This document shows positions 40,035-48,972 of a stretch of 64,000 nt of DNA, in pieces (within the stretch, counting starts at the first letter, position 1; the number at the start of each line of letters is the position of its first letter). The stretch comes from Arthrobacter sp. CDRTa11. GTDB taxonomy: Bacteria > Actinomycetota > Actinomycetes > Actinomycetales > Micrococcaceae. Where the stretch lies: positions 3,410,001 to 3,474,000 of the forward strand of contig NZ_CP044532.1 in assembly GCF_026427775.1 (NCBI RefSeq), given 5' to 3'. The notes beneath the pieces are model-generated. The model searched no databases, had not been told where the DNA came from, and saw nothing but the letters and a program-made list of their open reading frames with translations. The position numbers and the translations under genes are program-made.

Positions 40035-40892
40035 ATGGCAGAGGACAGCTGGACCGTCACCGATCCGCAAACAATCGACGTAGACAGTGTCAGGTCACTC
40101 AAGCTGGGCATGGTGCGCGGAAGGTTCGACGTCGTTACCCATGCCGAGCCGGTAACCCGGATTGAAATCACCGACGTGCAGGGCGACCCTGTGGCTGTTT
40201 CGTTTGTCGACGGCCGGCTTGAGGTCCGCCACCAGCTTCACGGGCCGCAAGGCTGGTTCAAGAACCTCATGGGAACCGTCAACCACAACAGCAATAATTC
40301 GGCGGTCATCAGCATAGCCGTTCCGGCAGGGGTCGAAGTGGAAGCGGGCACGGTCAGCGGTGACGGACTGGTGTCCGGGATCAGCGGGCACACCAGGCTC
40401 AACACCGTCTCCGGCTCGGTGATGGCGGATGGCACCAGTGGCAACCTCCACATCAACACCATCAGCGGGGACGTGGCAGCGCGCAATCACGACGGCGTCC
40501 TGACCGCCAAAAGCGTCTCGGGCGAAGTTACGGCCTCCGGCCGGTTCAGCAATATCCGCGCCAACACTGTCAGCGGCGACATGAGTTTTGACCTGTGGGG
40601 CTTTACCCATGATTTCGGGGCCAATTCAGTTTCCGGGGACCTGACCATCCGGCTCCCGCACGACGTCGGGGTGGACATTGTGGCGAAATCGGCCAGCGGG
40701 ACAGTGGTCATCGACGACCAGCACTATGCGCAGTCCGGGGGCAAGGTGGAAACCATCGCCGGCCCGGACAGGAAGCTCATGCTGGTGCGAACCAACTCCG
40801 TCTCAGGCAAGACGTCCATCTTCCATGGCCACGCTCCGAGTAACGGGGAAACATCGGACGGCGAAACAAGGAACCCGGAAGCGGCGGGCTGA
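40035..40892 (+). CDS. DUF4097 family beta-strand repeat protein
   Basis: 285 residues with repeated NTVSG/SVSG/NSVSG units (for example LNTVSGSVMADG, INTISGDVAA, AKSVSGEVTA, ANTVSGDMSF, ANSVSGDLTI), which predict a right-handed beta-solenoid as in DUF4097/DUF4098 proteins. No signal peptide or membrane helix. Function unknown; such genes often sit with PadR regulators or PspC-like membrane-stress genes. ATG 40035 is 4 bp after GGAGGA. Its stop overlaps the padR start (TGATG). Confidence 0.9.
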   Translation: MAEDSWTVTDPQTIDVDSVRSLKLGMVRGRFDVVTHAEPVTRIEITDVQGDPVAVSFVDGRLEVRHQLHGPQGWFKNLMGTVNHNSNNSAVISIAVPAGVEVEAGTVSGDGLVSGISGHTRLNTVSGSVMADGTSGNLHINTISGDVAARNHDGVLTAKSVSGEVTASGRFSNIRANTVSGDMSFDLWGFTHDFGANSVSGDLTIRLPHDVGVDIVAKSASGTVVIDDQHYAQSGGKVETIAGPDRKLMLVRTNSVSGKTSIFHGHAPSNGETSDGETRNPEAAG

Positions 40893-41506
40893 TGCCTCCG
40901 GTCTTCGCCCATGGTGCCCTCCGGCTCTACCTTCTGGCTCTCCTGGAGTCCGGCCCCAAACATGGCTACGAGCTCATCAAGGCCCTCAAGGAGAGGTTCG
41001 GCGGCACATATTCCCCCAGCGCCGGAACCATCTACCCGCGCCTGGGGAAGCTGGAGGAGGAGGGTCTGGTAGCTACGGAGTCGGTGGGCAGGCGGACAAA
41101 CTATTTCATCACCGCTGCGGGGCTGGCGGAACTGAACAGCCGCCGGGACGAGCTCGCCGGCGTCGAAAACGACATCTCCGCCTCCGTCCGCCGCCTGGCG
41201 GACAACCTCCGCGAGGACATCCGCAGCAACATGCGCGGCCTGCGGGCAGATCTGGCAGCAACGGCCGAGGCGGCGCGTTCCGCAGCCCGCTCTGCCGACT
41301 TCAGGATGACAGGTAACCGGCAGCCCCACGACGGGAACCGGACGCTGAAGGAGGCCGAGCTGCTCCTTCAGGCGTTCCGCGACGACCTCCGGATCGAACT
41401 TCGACTGGAGGCGAGCCGGCAGCCGCTCAGCCCCCTGGCACTCGAAACCGTCAAGACCGTCCTTGACCAGGCCCGCATCTCCATCAGGAATTCGCTGCAC
41501 GGTTGA
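40892..41506 (+). CDS. PadR family transcriptional regulator
   Basis: 204 residues. N-terminal winged helix starts LRLYLLALLESGPKHGYELIKALKERFGGTYSPSAGTIYPRLGKLEEEGLV, followed by a C-terminal helical dimerisation region (about 90-204) longer than in minimal PadR-s1 proteins. Translationally coupled to the DUF4097 gene. It probably binds the ATATAT-centred palindromes at 39956-40020. The ligand is unknown. Confidence 0.93.
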   Translation: MPPVFAHGALRLYLLALLESGPKHGYELIKALKERFGGTYSPSAGTIYPRLGKLEEEGLVATESVGRRTNYFITAAGLAELNSRRDELAGVENDISASVRRLADNLREDIRSNMRGLRADLAATAEAARSAARSADFRMTGNRQPHDGNRTLKEAELLLQAFRDDLRIELRLEASRQPLSPLALETVKTVLDQARISIRNSLHG

Positions 41507-41535
41507 CTGGCGGGGCGGGTGAATGGCGGGGCAAG
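41504..41535 (+). repeat. 16-bp direct duplication starting at the padR stop codon
   Basis: TGACTGGCGGGGCGGG (41504-41519) is followed at once by TGAATGGCGGGGCAAG (41520-41535), 13 of 16 identical. The first TGA is the padR stop codon. Confidence 0.7.
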
Positions 41536-41663
41536 CCACTGCAGGGCCGGGCCGTTGCCGAACACCGCCTAGGTCATGGCTGCGTTCCTGGTTCGCGGCC
41601 TGTCCCTTCTTATGGGAGACTTGAGGGCAGCTCTTTTGAGTACCGAAATTAAGGAGGCCAGCT

Positions 41664-41738
41664 ATGAGCAAGCGTGCACGTAAACGTCGTGACCGTAAGC
41701 GTGGCGGCGCGAACCATGGGAAGCGCCCCAACACCTAA
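41664..41738 (+). CDS. 50S ribosomal protein bL37 (24 aa)
   Basis: A 24-codon gene: ATG 41664 is 6 bp after a perfect AAGGAGG; the product begins MSKRARKRRDRKRGG and ends ANHGKRPNT. It matches the tiny, extremely basic actinobacterial protein bL37 found in mycobacterial 50S structures. A strong terminator follows 30 bp later. It lies between padR and the convergent rsrA-sigH operon. Confidence 0.9.
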   Translation: MSKRARKRRDRKRGGANHGKRPNT

Positions 41739-41768
41739 GCAAAAGCTTGGAATCACGGTTTAAGCGAG

Positions 41769-41808
41769 GGACCCCGGAAGCCACACGGCTTCCGGGGTCC
41801 TTCGTCTT
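41769..41808 (+). terminator. Intrinsic terminator after bL37, possibly bidirectional
   Basis: Perfect 14-bp stem (GGACCCCGGAAGCC, loop ACAC, GGCTTCCGGGGTCC) with a T-rich tail TTCGTCTT on the plus strand. It separates bL37 from the convergent rsrA gene. Confidence 0.9.
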
Positions 41809-41914
41809 GAATCGGTTCTCGTCCCTGAATCAGTTCTTGACCGGTTCGTCCTGCCCGGTTTTCCGGGGATCGGATCCCTCAGCGGATCAGGTCCTCCGCA
41901 GCTGGCGGTGAATG

Positions 41915-42175
41915 CTAAGCGTCCACCGGGCGGATGGAATGTATCCGATCCAGGATGGCGTTCTTCAGGTTCTCCGGCGCGGCCTCGGTACATGACCGTT
42001 TCACCATGTTCCGGATCACGCATTCGAGGTCGTACTGCTGAGTGCATTCAGGGCAGTCATCAAGGTGGTGCTTGATCTCCGTGATGTCTTCACGGGTCAG
42101 TGCCCCGTCAAGGTACTCATAGATGCGTTGCATCCTGGCGTCGTCGCAGTCGCCCAATCCCTGGCAGTCGCTCAT
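41915..42175 (-). CDS. rsrA: Redox-sensing zinc anti-sigma factor (RsrA/RshA type)
   Basis: 86-residue ZAS-domain protein. The thiol-redox zinc motif is HHLDDCPEC (HxxxCxxC) near residues 36-44, with further Cys at 4, 10, 52 and 62. Reduced, zinc-loaded protein binds and inhibits SigH; oxidation releases it. ATG 42175 overlaps the sigH TGA by 4 bp, so the pair is translationally coupled. Confidence 0.95.
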   Translation of the reverse strand: MSDCQGLGDCDDARMQRIYEYLDGALTREDITEIKHHLDDCPECTQQYDLECVIRNMVKRSCTEAAPENLKNAILDRIHSIRPVDA

Positions 42176-42942
42176 TTCCTGTTCTCCTGTTGTGTGCTTT
42201 CGGCCGCTTCCTGGGTTTCGACGGCGCCTTTGAATCCCCGATCGGCGGCATAGTCCGCCAGCATGTCCCGCAACATTTTCCGGCCGCGGTGGAGCCGGGA
42301 CATCACGGTGCCGATGGGCGTGTTCATGATGTCCGAAATTTCCTTGTAGGCGAAGCCTTCGACGTCCGCGAAGTAAACGGCCAGCCGGAACTCCTCCGGA
42401 ATTGCCTGCAGCGCGCGCTTCACATCTGAATCGGGCAGGTGATCGAGGGCCTCTGCCTCCGCTGACCTGAGGCCACTGGACGTATGGGACTCCGCCCTGG
42501 CCAGCTGCCAGTCCTCAATCGTGTCCGAATTGGACTGCAAAGGCTCCCGCTGCCGTTTCCGGTACAGGTTGATGTAGGTGTTGGTCAGGATCCGGTACAA
42601 CCATGCTTTGAGGTTGGTGCCCGGCTTGTACTGATGGAAGGCCGAAAACGCCTTGGTGTACGCCTCCTGGACAAGGTCCTCGGCATCAGCCGGGTTCCGG
42701 GCCATGCGCATGGCAGCGGAATAAAGCTGGTCCACGTATTGCATTGCGTCCCGCTCGAAGCGGATGCGGCGCTCTTCCGGCGATTCGTTGGCCACGTCAA
42801 CGGCGGGCTCTGCAGGCTCACCAGTGACGGTTTCAGGCTCTGCGGATTCTCCGGCAGCGGGGGCCTGCGCGTCGATACGGCTCTTGGCTTCGCTTCCGGA
42901 GGCCTCATACATGGCCTCTAGGGCCGGATCCAGGGTGCTCAT
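42172..42942 (-). CDS. sigH: ECF sigma factor SigH/SigR, thiol-oxidative and heat stress
   Basis: 256 residues from ATG 42942 (AAGG 3 bp upstream). Sigma region 2 includes [38 protein letters not shown] and [16 protein letters not shown]; region 4 includes [56 protein letters not shown]. An acidic N-terminal tail of about 60 residues precedes region 2. The frame stays open far upstream, so longer forms are possible, as known for Streptomyces SigR. An exact SigH-type promoter lies upstream, indicating positive autoregulation. Confidence 0.96.
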   Translation of the reverse strand: MSTLDPALEAMYEASGSEAKSRIDAQAPAAGESAEPETVTGEPAEPAVDVANESPEERRIRFERDAMQYVDQLYSAAMRMARNPADAEDLVQEAYTKAFSAFHQYKPGTNLKAWLYRILTNTYINLYRKRQREPLQSNSDTIEDWQLARAESHTSSGLRSAEAEALDHLPDSDVKRALQAIPEEFRLAVYFADVEGFAYKEISDIMNTPIGTVMSRLHRGRKMLRDMLADYAADRGFKGAVETQEAAESTQQENRK

Positions 42943-43134
42943 TGCCTTCAAGTCTACTGTCACGCTCCGCGCGCGCTCCGAACCGTACTCCGGAGGATCT
43001 GATTCCAGAGTCTCCAAAACTACCGGGCCCGCGACTTCCGTTTCGTCCTTCACCAACGCCAAGGGCCAACTCCGCTCTTTGCCACTGCAGTTCATCGATT
43101 GGGGGTGTCCGGCATACCCGGACCCGCAAACCAT

Positions 43135-43160
43135 AACCACTGGTGGCAGGCAAATATTCC
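43135..43160 (-). promoter_or_regulatory. SigH/SigR-dependent promoter of sigH-rsrA
   Basis: On the minus strand GGAAT (43160-43156) and GTT (43137-43135) are separated by exactly 18 bp, the published SigR/SigH consensus. It lies about 190 bp upstream of the sigH ATG and 68 bp from the divergent doxX start. Confidence 0.85.
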
Positions 43161-43227
43161 TCAAAAGTGCAAGACTAGAACGGACTCCGCCGCATACGAC
43201 GCGGTTCGTCCACCCAGGAGGAAATCC

Positions 43228-43776
43228 ATGTCCTTTGTCCGTACTCTCGCCCGGCCCATGCTGGCATCCAGTTTCATCCTTGCCGGTCTGGACAAGTTCA
43301 AGAACGCTGATGATACCGCCCAGCAACTCTCGCCCCTTCTGCGCAAGGCAGCAGCCTCGTTGCCTTTCCAGACCAGCGAGAAGACACTGGCCAAGGTGAT
43401 TGGCGGAACGCAGGTGGGTGCCGGTGTGTTGTTCGGACTCGGCAAGTTCGCCCGGCTGTCAGCAACACTGCTCACGGTTATCTCGGTTCTGAACACTTTT
43501 GTGGAGTGGCGAAGCGCGGACATCAGTTCCAAGGAAGGCCGGGATGCCCGGCGCAAGCAGCTCCTCAAAAACCTCTCCCTCAGCGGCGGCGCCTTGCTTG
43601 CCTCCGTGGATACGGCAGGCAAGCCCGGACTGGCCTGGCGCGCAGAGCACCTGGCTGCCGACGTGAAAAAGGGCGCTTCACACCTCGCTGCCGACACCAA
43701 AAAGACCACCGGGAAGCAGCTCCATAAGGCTGACAAGGCTGTCCGGCGAGTCGTGGATCAGGCAACGGGGGCCTAA
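43228..43776 (+). CDS. DoxX family membrane protein
   Basis: 182 residues from ATG 43228, 5 bp after AGGAGGAAA. DoxX features: [20 protein letters not shown] at the N-terminus, then [34 protein letters not shown] as membrane helices; the last 60 residues are a hydrophilic Lys/Ala-rich tail ([19 protein letters not shown]). Mycobacterial DoxX proteins are linked to thiol and oxidative stress, which fits its place divergent from sigH. It precedes aroA by 6 bp. Confidence 0.9.
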   Translation: MSFVRTLARPMLASSFILAGLDKFKNADDTAQQLSPLLRKAAASLPFQTSEKTLAKVIGGTQVGAGVLFGLGKFARLSATLLTVISVLNTFVEWRSADISSKEGRDARRKQLLKNLSLSGGALLASVDTAGKPGLAWRAEHLAADVKKGASHLAADTKKTTGKQLHKADKAVRRVVDQATGA

Positions 43777-43782
43777 GGACGC

Positions 43783-45177
43783 ATGACCGGATCCATTGCC
43801 GCCCCTGCCCGAGACTCTTCCGAAACTGTGCCCCACTGGCCCGCCCCATTTGCCGCCAGGCCGGTCAACGCCACTGTTACGGTGCCGGGTTCGAAGTCCC
43901 TGACCAACAGGTTCCTGGTCCTGGCGGCACTGGCTGACGGCCCCTCCAGGCTGCGGGCACCGCTGCACTCGAGGGACTCCGCATTGATGATTGAGGCCCT
44001 GCGCCAACTCGGTGCCGGCATCACCGAGGTACCGGGGGACGGTGCCTTTGGGCCGGACCTCGAAGTGATTCCGCTGAGCCAGGACGCTCCCCCGGCTCGG
44101 ACACAGATAGATTGCGGCCTCGCCGGAACCGTCATGCGGTTCGTTCCTCCGCTTGCCGCGCTTCGAAACGGCGAGAGCGTTTTCGACGGCGATCCGCACG
44201 CCAGGAACCGCCCCATGGGAACCATTATCGAAGCGCTGAAAGCCCTGGGCGTTGCGGTAGCAGCCGAGGACGGCGGCACTCCTGCCTCGTTGCCCTTCGT
44301 GGTCGAGGGCACGGGCGAAGTCCGCGGCGGACACTTGGTGATAGATGCCAGCGCGTCGTCGCAGTTCGTCTCGGCTCTGCTCCTGGTGGGAGCACGGTTT
44401 GCTGAAGGCCTGCACCTGGAGCACGTGGGCAAGCCAGTGCCAAGCCTTGACCACATCAACATGACGGTGGCCGTACTGCGAAGCGTGGGGGTTTCTGTGG
44501 ATGACTCCGTCCCCAACCACTGGGTTGTCGCCCCGGGCCACATTCGGGCTTTCGACCAGCGCATCGAGCAGGACCTGTCCAACGCGGGCCCCTTCCTGGC
44601 CGCTGCCTTGGCATCCCGCGGAACGGTCCGCATCCCGAACTGGCCGGCCGGTACCACCCAGGTGGGCGACAAATGGCGCAGCATCCTGTCCGCAATGGGC
44701 GCCGAAGTCAGCCTGGCTGACGGCGTCCTGACCGTTACCGGCGGAGCTGGGATCCAGGGTGGCGACTTCGATGAAACCAGCGAACTTGCCCCGACTGTCG
44801 CCGCCCTGTGCGCCCTCGCCAGCGGGCCTTCCAGACTCACAGGAATAGCGCACCTGCGCGGGCATGAGACAGACCGGCTGGCGGGGCTTGTCACCGAAAT
44901 CAACCGCCTCGGCGGCAATGCAGAAGAGACCAGCGACGGATTGGTGATCCGCCCGGCCAAGCTGCATGGCGGCGTCGTACATAGTTACGCAGACCACCGA
45001 ATGGCCACAGCGGGCGCCATCCTTGGCCTCGCCGTGGAAGGCGTCGAGGTGGAGGACATCGCCACCACCGCAAAGACCATGCCGGACTTTCCTGCACTGT
45101 GGGCGGACATGCTGGCCCAGGGCCAGTCAACCGAGCCCCAGGGACCGGAGGGTTCCGTCGGTGGCACGCAGCACTGA
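43783..45177 (+). CDS. aroA: 3-phosphoshikimate 1-carboxyvinyltransferase (EPSP synthase)
   Basis: Condenses shikimate-3-phosphate and PEP to EPSP in aromatic amino acid synthesis. 464 residues: TVPGSKSLTNRFLVLAALADG near 31, CGLAGTVMRFVPPLA near 115 in the PEP-binding position, and SYADHRMATAGAILGL near the C-terminus. ATG 43783. Its last 17 bp overlap the start of rsgA. The aroA-rsgA-hisN order beside sigH is conserved in Actinobacteria. Confidence 0.96.
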   Translation: MTGSIAAPARDSSETVPHWPAPFAARPVNATVTVPGSKSLTNRFLVLAALADGPSRLRAPLHSRDSALMIEALRQLGAGITEVPGDGAFGPDLEVIPLSQDAPPARTQIDCGLAGTVMRFVPPLAALRNGESVFDGDPHARNRPMGTIIEALKALGVAVAAEDGGTPASLPFVVEGTGEVRGGHLVIDASASSQFVSALLLVGARFAEGLHLEHVGKPVPSLDHINMTVAVLRSVGVSVDDSVPNHWVVAPGHIRAFDQRIEQDLSNAGPFLAAALASRGTVRIPNWPAGTTQVGDKWRSILSAMGAEVSLADGVLTVTGGAGIQGGDFDETSELAPTVAALCALASGPSRLTGIAHLRGHETDRLAGLVTEINRLGGNAEETSDGLVIRPAKLHGGVVHSYADHRMATAGAILGLAVEGVEVEDIATTAKTMPDFPALWADMLAQGQSTEPQGPEGSVGGTQH

Positions 45178-46276
45178 TTCTTGGGACGAGTCCGATGTCC
45201 GGATCCGTCCCAGCAAGAAGGGGTCCCGCCCGCGCACCAAGGACCGTCCCAGTCACGACGACGCTGTCACGGGACGCATCATCACGGTGGACCGCGGCCG
45301 GTATACAGCAGTGGTGGGTGAGGATTCGGGCGATGAGCGGGTGATCATCTCGGCAAGGGCCCGGGAATTGCGCCGTTCCCCCGTGGTTGCCGGAGATTTC
45401 GTCTCGCTGGTGGGGGATGTATCGGGGGAACCGGACACCCTGGCCCGCCTCGTCAAGATCCAGGACCGCAGGACACTCCTGCGCCGAAGCGCGGACGACA
45501 CGGATCCGGTGGAGCGCGCAGTAGTGGCCAACGCTGATCAGCTGGTGGTTGTGGTGGCTGCCGCCAACCCGGAACCCCGCACAGGCTTTATCGACCGCGC
45601 CTTGGTAGCAGCCTACGACGCCGGGATTGACCCGCTGCTGCTGGTCACGAAGGCGGACGTGAAGGATCCTTCGGAGCTGTTGTCCAACTACGAGCACCTT
45701 GATTTCCCGGTGATCATCAGCCGCACGGCCGATTCCGAGGCGTCCGGCATCGACGCGCGTTCCGATGACGGACTGTCGGCCCGGCTGGACAGTAATGCCG
45801 TTGCCCAGCTCCGTGAACACCTCGATGGCAAGGTCACGGTGATGCTGGGGCATTCGGGCGTGGGCAAATCCACCATGGTTAATGCGCTGACAGGTGCCGA
45901 ACGTGCCACCGGCGGCGTCAACGCGGTGACGGGGAGGGGGCGGCACACGTCATCGTCTGCCCTGGCCCTCAAACTGACTGACGCGCCGGCGGGCAGCTGG
46001 ATCATTGACACTCCAGGGATCCGGTCCTTCGGCCTGGCGCATGTGGATCCGGACCGCATCCTCCGGTCATTCCCGGACCTCGAACCGGGAACAGACGCGT
46101 GCGAACGTGGCTGCAAGCACAACGCCGCCGCGGTCAACTGCGGCCTGGACGCATGGGTGGCCGAGGGCCACGCCGGCTCCACGGGTGCAGCCCGGCTTGC
46201 ATCACTGCGGCGGTTGCTTGGCACTGATCCGCGGATGGAAGGCCAGGAAACCAAGGAACTCGGCAGCATGGGCTGA
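45161..46276 (+). CDS. rsgA: Small-subunit biogenesis GTPase RsgA
   Basis: Circularly permuted GTPase acting late in 30S assembly. From GTG 45161 (GGAGGG 8 bp upstream, inside aroA) it has 371 residues: an OB-fold domain (VTGRIITVDRGRYTAVVG), G4-like LLVTKADVKD, G1 GHSGVGKSTMVNAL, G3 IIDTPGIRSFGL (DTPG), and a C-terminal zinc-binding CxxxxC..HxxxxxC knuckle (CERGCKHNAAAVNC). The permuted G4-G1-G3 order is visible. A longer frame from 44966 would lie inside aroA and is rejected. Confidence 0.95.
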   Translation: MARSTDSWDESDVRIRPSKKGSRPRTKDRPSHDDAVTGRIITVDRGRYTAVVGEDSGDERVIISARARELRRSPVVAGDFVSLVGDVSGEPDTLARLVKIQDRRTLLRRSADDTDPVERAVVANADQLVVVVAAANPEPRTGFIDRALVAAYDAGIDPLLLVTKADVKDPSELLSNYEHLDFPVIISRTADSEASGIDARSDDGLSARLDSNAVAQLREHLDGKVTVMLGHSGVGKSTMVNALTGAERATGGVNAVTGRGRHTSSSALALKLTDAPAGSWIIDTPGIRSFGLAHVDPDRILRSFPDLEPGTDACERGCKHNAAAVNCGLDAWVAEGHAGSTGAARLASLRRLLGTDPRMEGQETKELGSMG

Positions 46277-46419
46277 CGTACGGCCAGCCGGAATCCGCTC
46301 ACTGTTCGTCGGGTTTTTGCCGCTTTTCCTGCCTTCAGCGGACCGTGTCCGGGAGCGTCGGAACGGTTCGGGACGCCGATGTCCCCGCCCCTGCCTCGCT
46401 TTGACGGTAGTTTGGAACC

Positions 46420-47238
46420 ATGATCCAACCCGCTTCGAGCTACAACGATGACTTGCGCCTGGCCCACGTGCTGGCCGACTCCGTGGACGACCAGACCATG
46501 AGCCGCTTCAAGGCCCTGGACCTCCACATCGAAACCAAGCCGGACCTGACGCCGGTCACAGATGCTGACAAGGCCGCTGAGGAAGCCATCCGAGGCCAGC
46601 TCTCCCGCTCCCGTCCCCGTGATGCCGTGCTCGGTGAGGAGTTCGGCAGCAGCGGACATGGTTCCCGCCGGTGGATCATCGACCCCATTGACGGCACTAA
46701 GAACTTTGTTCGCGGCGTCCCTGTCTGGGCCACACTCATCGCACTCGTTGACGAGGGCGAACCGGTGGTTGGCGTGGTCAGCGCCCCGGCGCTCGGTAAG
46801 CGCTGGTGGGCGGCCAAGGGCGCTGGAGCCTACATGGGCCGTTCCCTCGCCGCCGCCACCCGGCTCCGGGTATCGGACGTCTCGAAGCTCTCGGACGCGT
46901 CGCTGTCCTACTCCAGCCTGGGCGGGTGGAAGGAACGGGGCAACCTGGACGAGTTCCTGGAGCTCACTGAGGATGTGTGGCGGACCCGGGCATACGGCGA
47001 CTTCTGGTCCTACTGCATGGTGGCCGAAGGGTCTGTGGACATCGCTTGTGAACCGGAGCTGAACCTTTACGACATGGCGGCGCTGGTGCCCATTGTGGTT
47101 GAGGCCGGCGGCCGGTTTACCTCCCTCGAGGGAGAGGACGGACCCTTCGGAGGCAACGCCCTGGCCACCAACTCCATCCTGCACTCGGAGGTCCTGAAGA
47201 GACTCAATCCCAGCCTGGACGATCTCCTGTCGTCCTGA
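46420..47238 (+). CDS. hisN: Histidinol-phosphatase, inositol monophosphatase family
   Basis: 272-residue Mg-dependent phosphatase. Motifs: [12 protein letters not shown] near 45, VLGEEFG near 70, [24 protein letters not shown] (DPIDGT metal site) near 86-110, and a C-terminal [31 protein letters not shown] with the final metal Asp. The sequence style and the place after aroA-rsgA match actinobacterial HisN, which completes histidine biosynthesis. Inositol monophosphatase activity is the alternative. A strong terminator follows. Confidence 0.9.
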   Translation: MIQPASSYNDDLRLAHVLADSVDDQTMSRFKALDLHIETKPDLTPVTDADKAAEEAIRGQLSRSRPRDAVLGEEFGSSGHGSRRWIIDPIDGTKNFVRGVPVWATLIALVDEGEPVVGVVSAPALGKRWWAAKGAGAYMGRSLAAATRLRVSDVSKLSDASLSYSSLGGWKERGNLDEFLELTEDVWRTRAYGDFWSYCMVAEGSVDIACEPELNLYDMAALVPIVVEAGGRFTSLEGEDGPFGGNALATNSILHSEVLKRLNPSLDDLLSS

Positions 47239-47254
47239 TCACCCGAATTATCAG

Positions 47255-47295
47255 CGGCGGACGCCTCCAAAAGGAGGCGTCCGCCGTCGTATCTT
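47255..47295 (+). terminator. Intrinsic terminator after hisN
   Basis: Perfect 14-bp stem (CGGCGGACGCCTCC, loop AAAA, GGAGGCGTCCGCCG) then TCGTATCTT. Confidence 0.92.
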
Positions 47296-47388
47296 CGATG
47301 AGTAGGCCTATTTCAACGCCACGTAACAAAACCCTTAACATTCGGCCCGGCTTTTTCCCCGCCCGGCCCATGTCCTACGCTCTTAACA

Positions 47389-47467
47389 GGTCACGAGTGC
47401 CAGCGCTAAACCCCGGTTTGCTGGCCGGCAACCCTCCATTCGCGGTGGGGTGCCCCGGGTGACGACC
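47389..47467 (+). ncRNA. SAM-IV riboswitch
   Basis: The segment starts GGTCACGAGTGCCAGC, continues through GCTGGCCGGCAACCCTCC and GCGGTGGGGTGCC, and ends CCGGGTGACGACC. These are the conserved core blocks of the actinobacterial SAM-IV aptamer, including closing stem GGTC/GACC. It lies 71 bp upstream of the aminotransferase start and should reduce its expression when S-adenosylmethionine is abundant. Confidence 0.93.
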
Positions 47468-47538
47468 AGGCCGGTCCGGAACGGATGCGGCAAGCGCGGA
47501 TTCCCGGCACAGGGAGTCCTTTTCAGAGTGAGGTCTCT

Positions 47539-48972
47539 GTGACAACTGCCACCGTCTCCCCCAATACCGCTGCCCAGGCACGGCCCGGCACATCAACAGC
47601 ACTGTCCGCTGATCGCCTTGCCATCGCCGGGCGTCCCCTTTCCGCCGTCACCGGAGCGGAGATCCAGGCTCCCCTGATCCAGGGCGGGCACGCCAGGTAC
47701 GCCAACCTGGACTATGGTGCTTCGGCGCCGGCCCTCTCCGTGGTTTCTGCCTACCTCAACGAGATCCTGCCGTTTTACGCGAGCGTCCACCGTGGTGCCG
47801 GCTACGCATCCCAGATCAGCACTTCGGTTTATGAGAACTCACGCAGCATCGTCAGGGACTTTGTTGGCGGCCGTCCGGATGACTCCGTCATCTTCACCCG
47901 TAACACCACTGATTCCCTGAACCTGCTGGCCGGCTGCCTTCCGGCCACCGACGGGCGCAACCTGGGCGACGTCCTGTATCTCGACATCGAACACCATGCC
48001 AACCTCCTGCCGTGGCAGGGAGTCCCGCACCGCAGTGTCGTCGCCGCCGACACCCTCACCGGTACCGTCGAGGCTATCCGTGCCGAGCTGGAACAGGGCG
48101 GGGTGAGCCTGCTGGCCGTCACCGGTGCGTCCAACGTCACCGGCGAGATCCTGCCCATCCGGGCACTGGCGGCACTGGCCCACGAGCACGGCGCCCGCAT
48201 CGTGGTGGACGCCGCACAGCTTGCACCGCACCGGCGGATCGACATCGCCGCTGACGACGTCGACTACCTGGCCTTCTCCGGCCACAAGCTCTATGCGCCC
48301 TTTGGGTCAGGTGTCCTGGTGGGCCGCCCGGACTGGCTCGACGCCGGCACTCCCCACCTGGCGGGCGGCGGCGCTGTCCGGGAAGCCAGGCTGGATGGCG
48401 TGAGCTGGGCCACCGGCCCGGCCAGGCATGAAGGCGGCTCCCCCAACGTCCTGGGCGCAGCCACTCTTGCCCGCGCCACCCAGGTCATCGCCGCCTTGGA
48501 CCAGAACCGCTGGCATGCCCATGAGTCCGCCATCAGGTCCTTCCTGGTGGAAGGCCTTGAGAAGATCGACGGCGTCACAGTCCACCAGATCTTCAAGGAC
48601 ACCGACCCCGAGACCGATACCATCGGCGTCGTGAACTTCTCCGTTGCCGGCTATGACGCGGGACTGGTGGCTGCCTATCTGTCCGCCGAGCACGGCGTCG
48701 GCCTCCGTGACGGCCGTTTCTGCGCCCACCCCTTGCTCAAACGCCTTGGTCTTCCTTCCGGCTCCCTCCGGGCCAGCTTCGGACTGGGATCCCGCCTCGA
48801 AGACGCCCAACGGCTGCTGGCAGGCATCGAGGAACTGCGACGCACCGGCCTGGGCTGGGACTACGTGGTGGACGCCGGCCGCTGGGTCCCCGCCAATGAC
48901 ACCCGGACTTACCCGTCGTGGGCGCCGAACACCCCCGGCACCGCGGGCGCCGCTCCCTGCATCGAAGACTGA
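47539..48972 (+). CDS. Aminotransferase class V (cysteine desulfurase-like), SAM-IV controlled
   Basis: Fold-type I PLP enzyme of about 477 residues. The PLP lysine is in YLAFSGHKLYAPFGSGVLVG; N-terminal ANLDYGASAPALSVVSAYL and VIFTRNTTDSLNLLAGCL match the SufS/isopenicillin-N-epimerase branch. The canonical desulfurase Cys loop is not obvious (RDGRFCAHPLLKRLG contains one candidate Cys). Start: GTG 47539 after GAGTGAGG; the frame also opens at ATG 47485, close to the aptamer. The SAM riboswitch implies a role in sulfur amino acid supply, but the reaction is unknown. Confidence 0.88.
   Translation: MTTATVSPNTAAQARPGTSTALSADRLAIAGRPLSAVTGAEIQAPLIQGGHARYANLDYGASAPALSVVSAYLNEILPFYASVHRGAGYASQISTSVYENSRSIVRDFVGGRPDDSVIFTRNTTDSLNLLAGCLPATDGRNLGDVLYLDIEHHANLLPWQGVPHRSVVAADTLTGTVEAIRAELEQGGVSLLAVTGASNVTGEILPIRALAALAHEHGARIVVDAAQLAPHRRIDIAADDVDYLAFSGHKLYAPFGSGVLVGRPDWLDAGTPHLAGGGAVREARLDGVSWATGPARHEGGSPNVLGAATLARATQVIAALDQNRWHAHESAIRSFLVEGLEKIDGVTVHQIFKDTDPETDTIGVVNFSVAGYDAGLVAAYLSAEHGVGLRDGRFCAHPLLKRLGLPSGSLRASFGLGSRLEDAQRLLAGIEELRRTGLGWDYVVDAGRWVPANDTRTYPSWAPNTPGTAGAAPCIED

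Noticed and set aside
38151..40070. 639-codon minus-strand ORF across kgd, the SGNH gene and the PadR operator
   Set aside because: Antisense to kgd and crosses a strong terminator and a promoter region; no protein features.
45688..47184. 498-codon minus-strand ORF across rsgA and hisN
   Set aside because: Antisense to two well-supported genes; composition is a codon-bias shadow.
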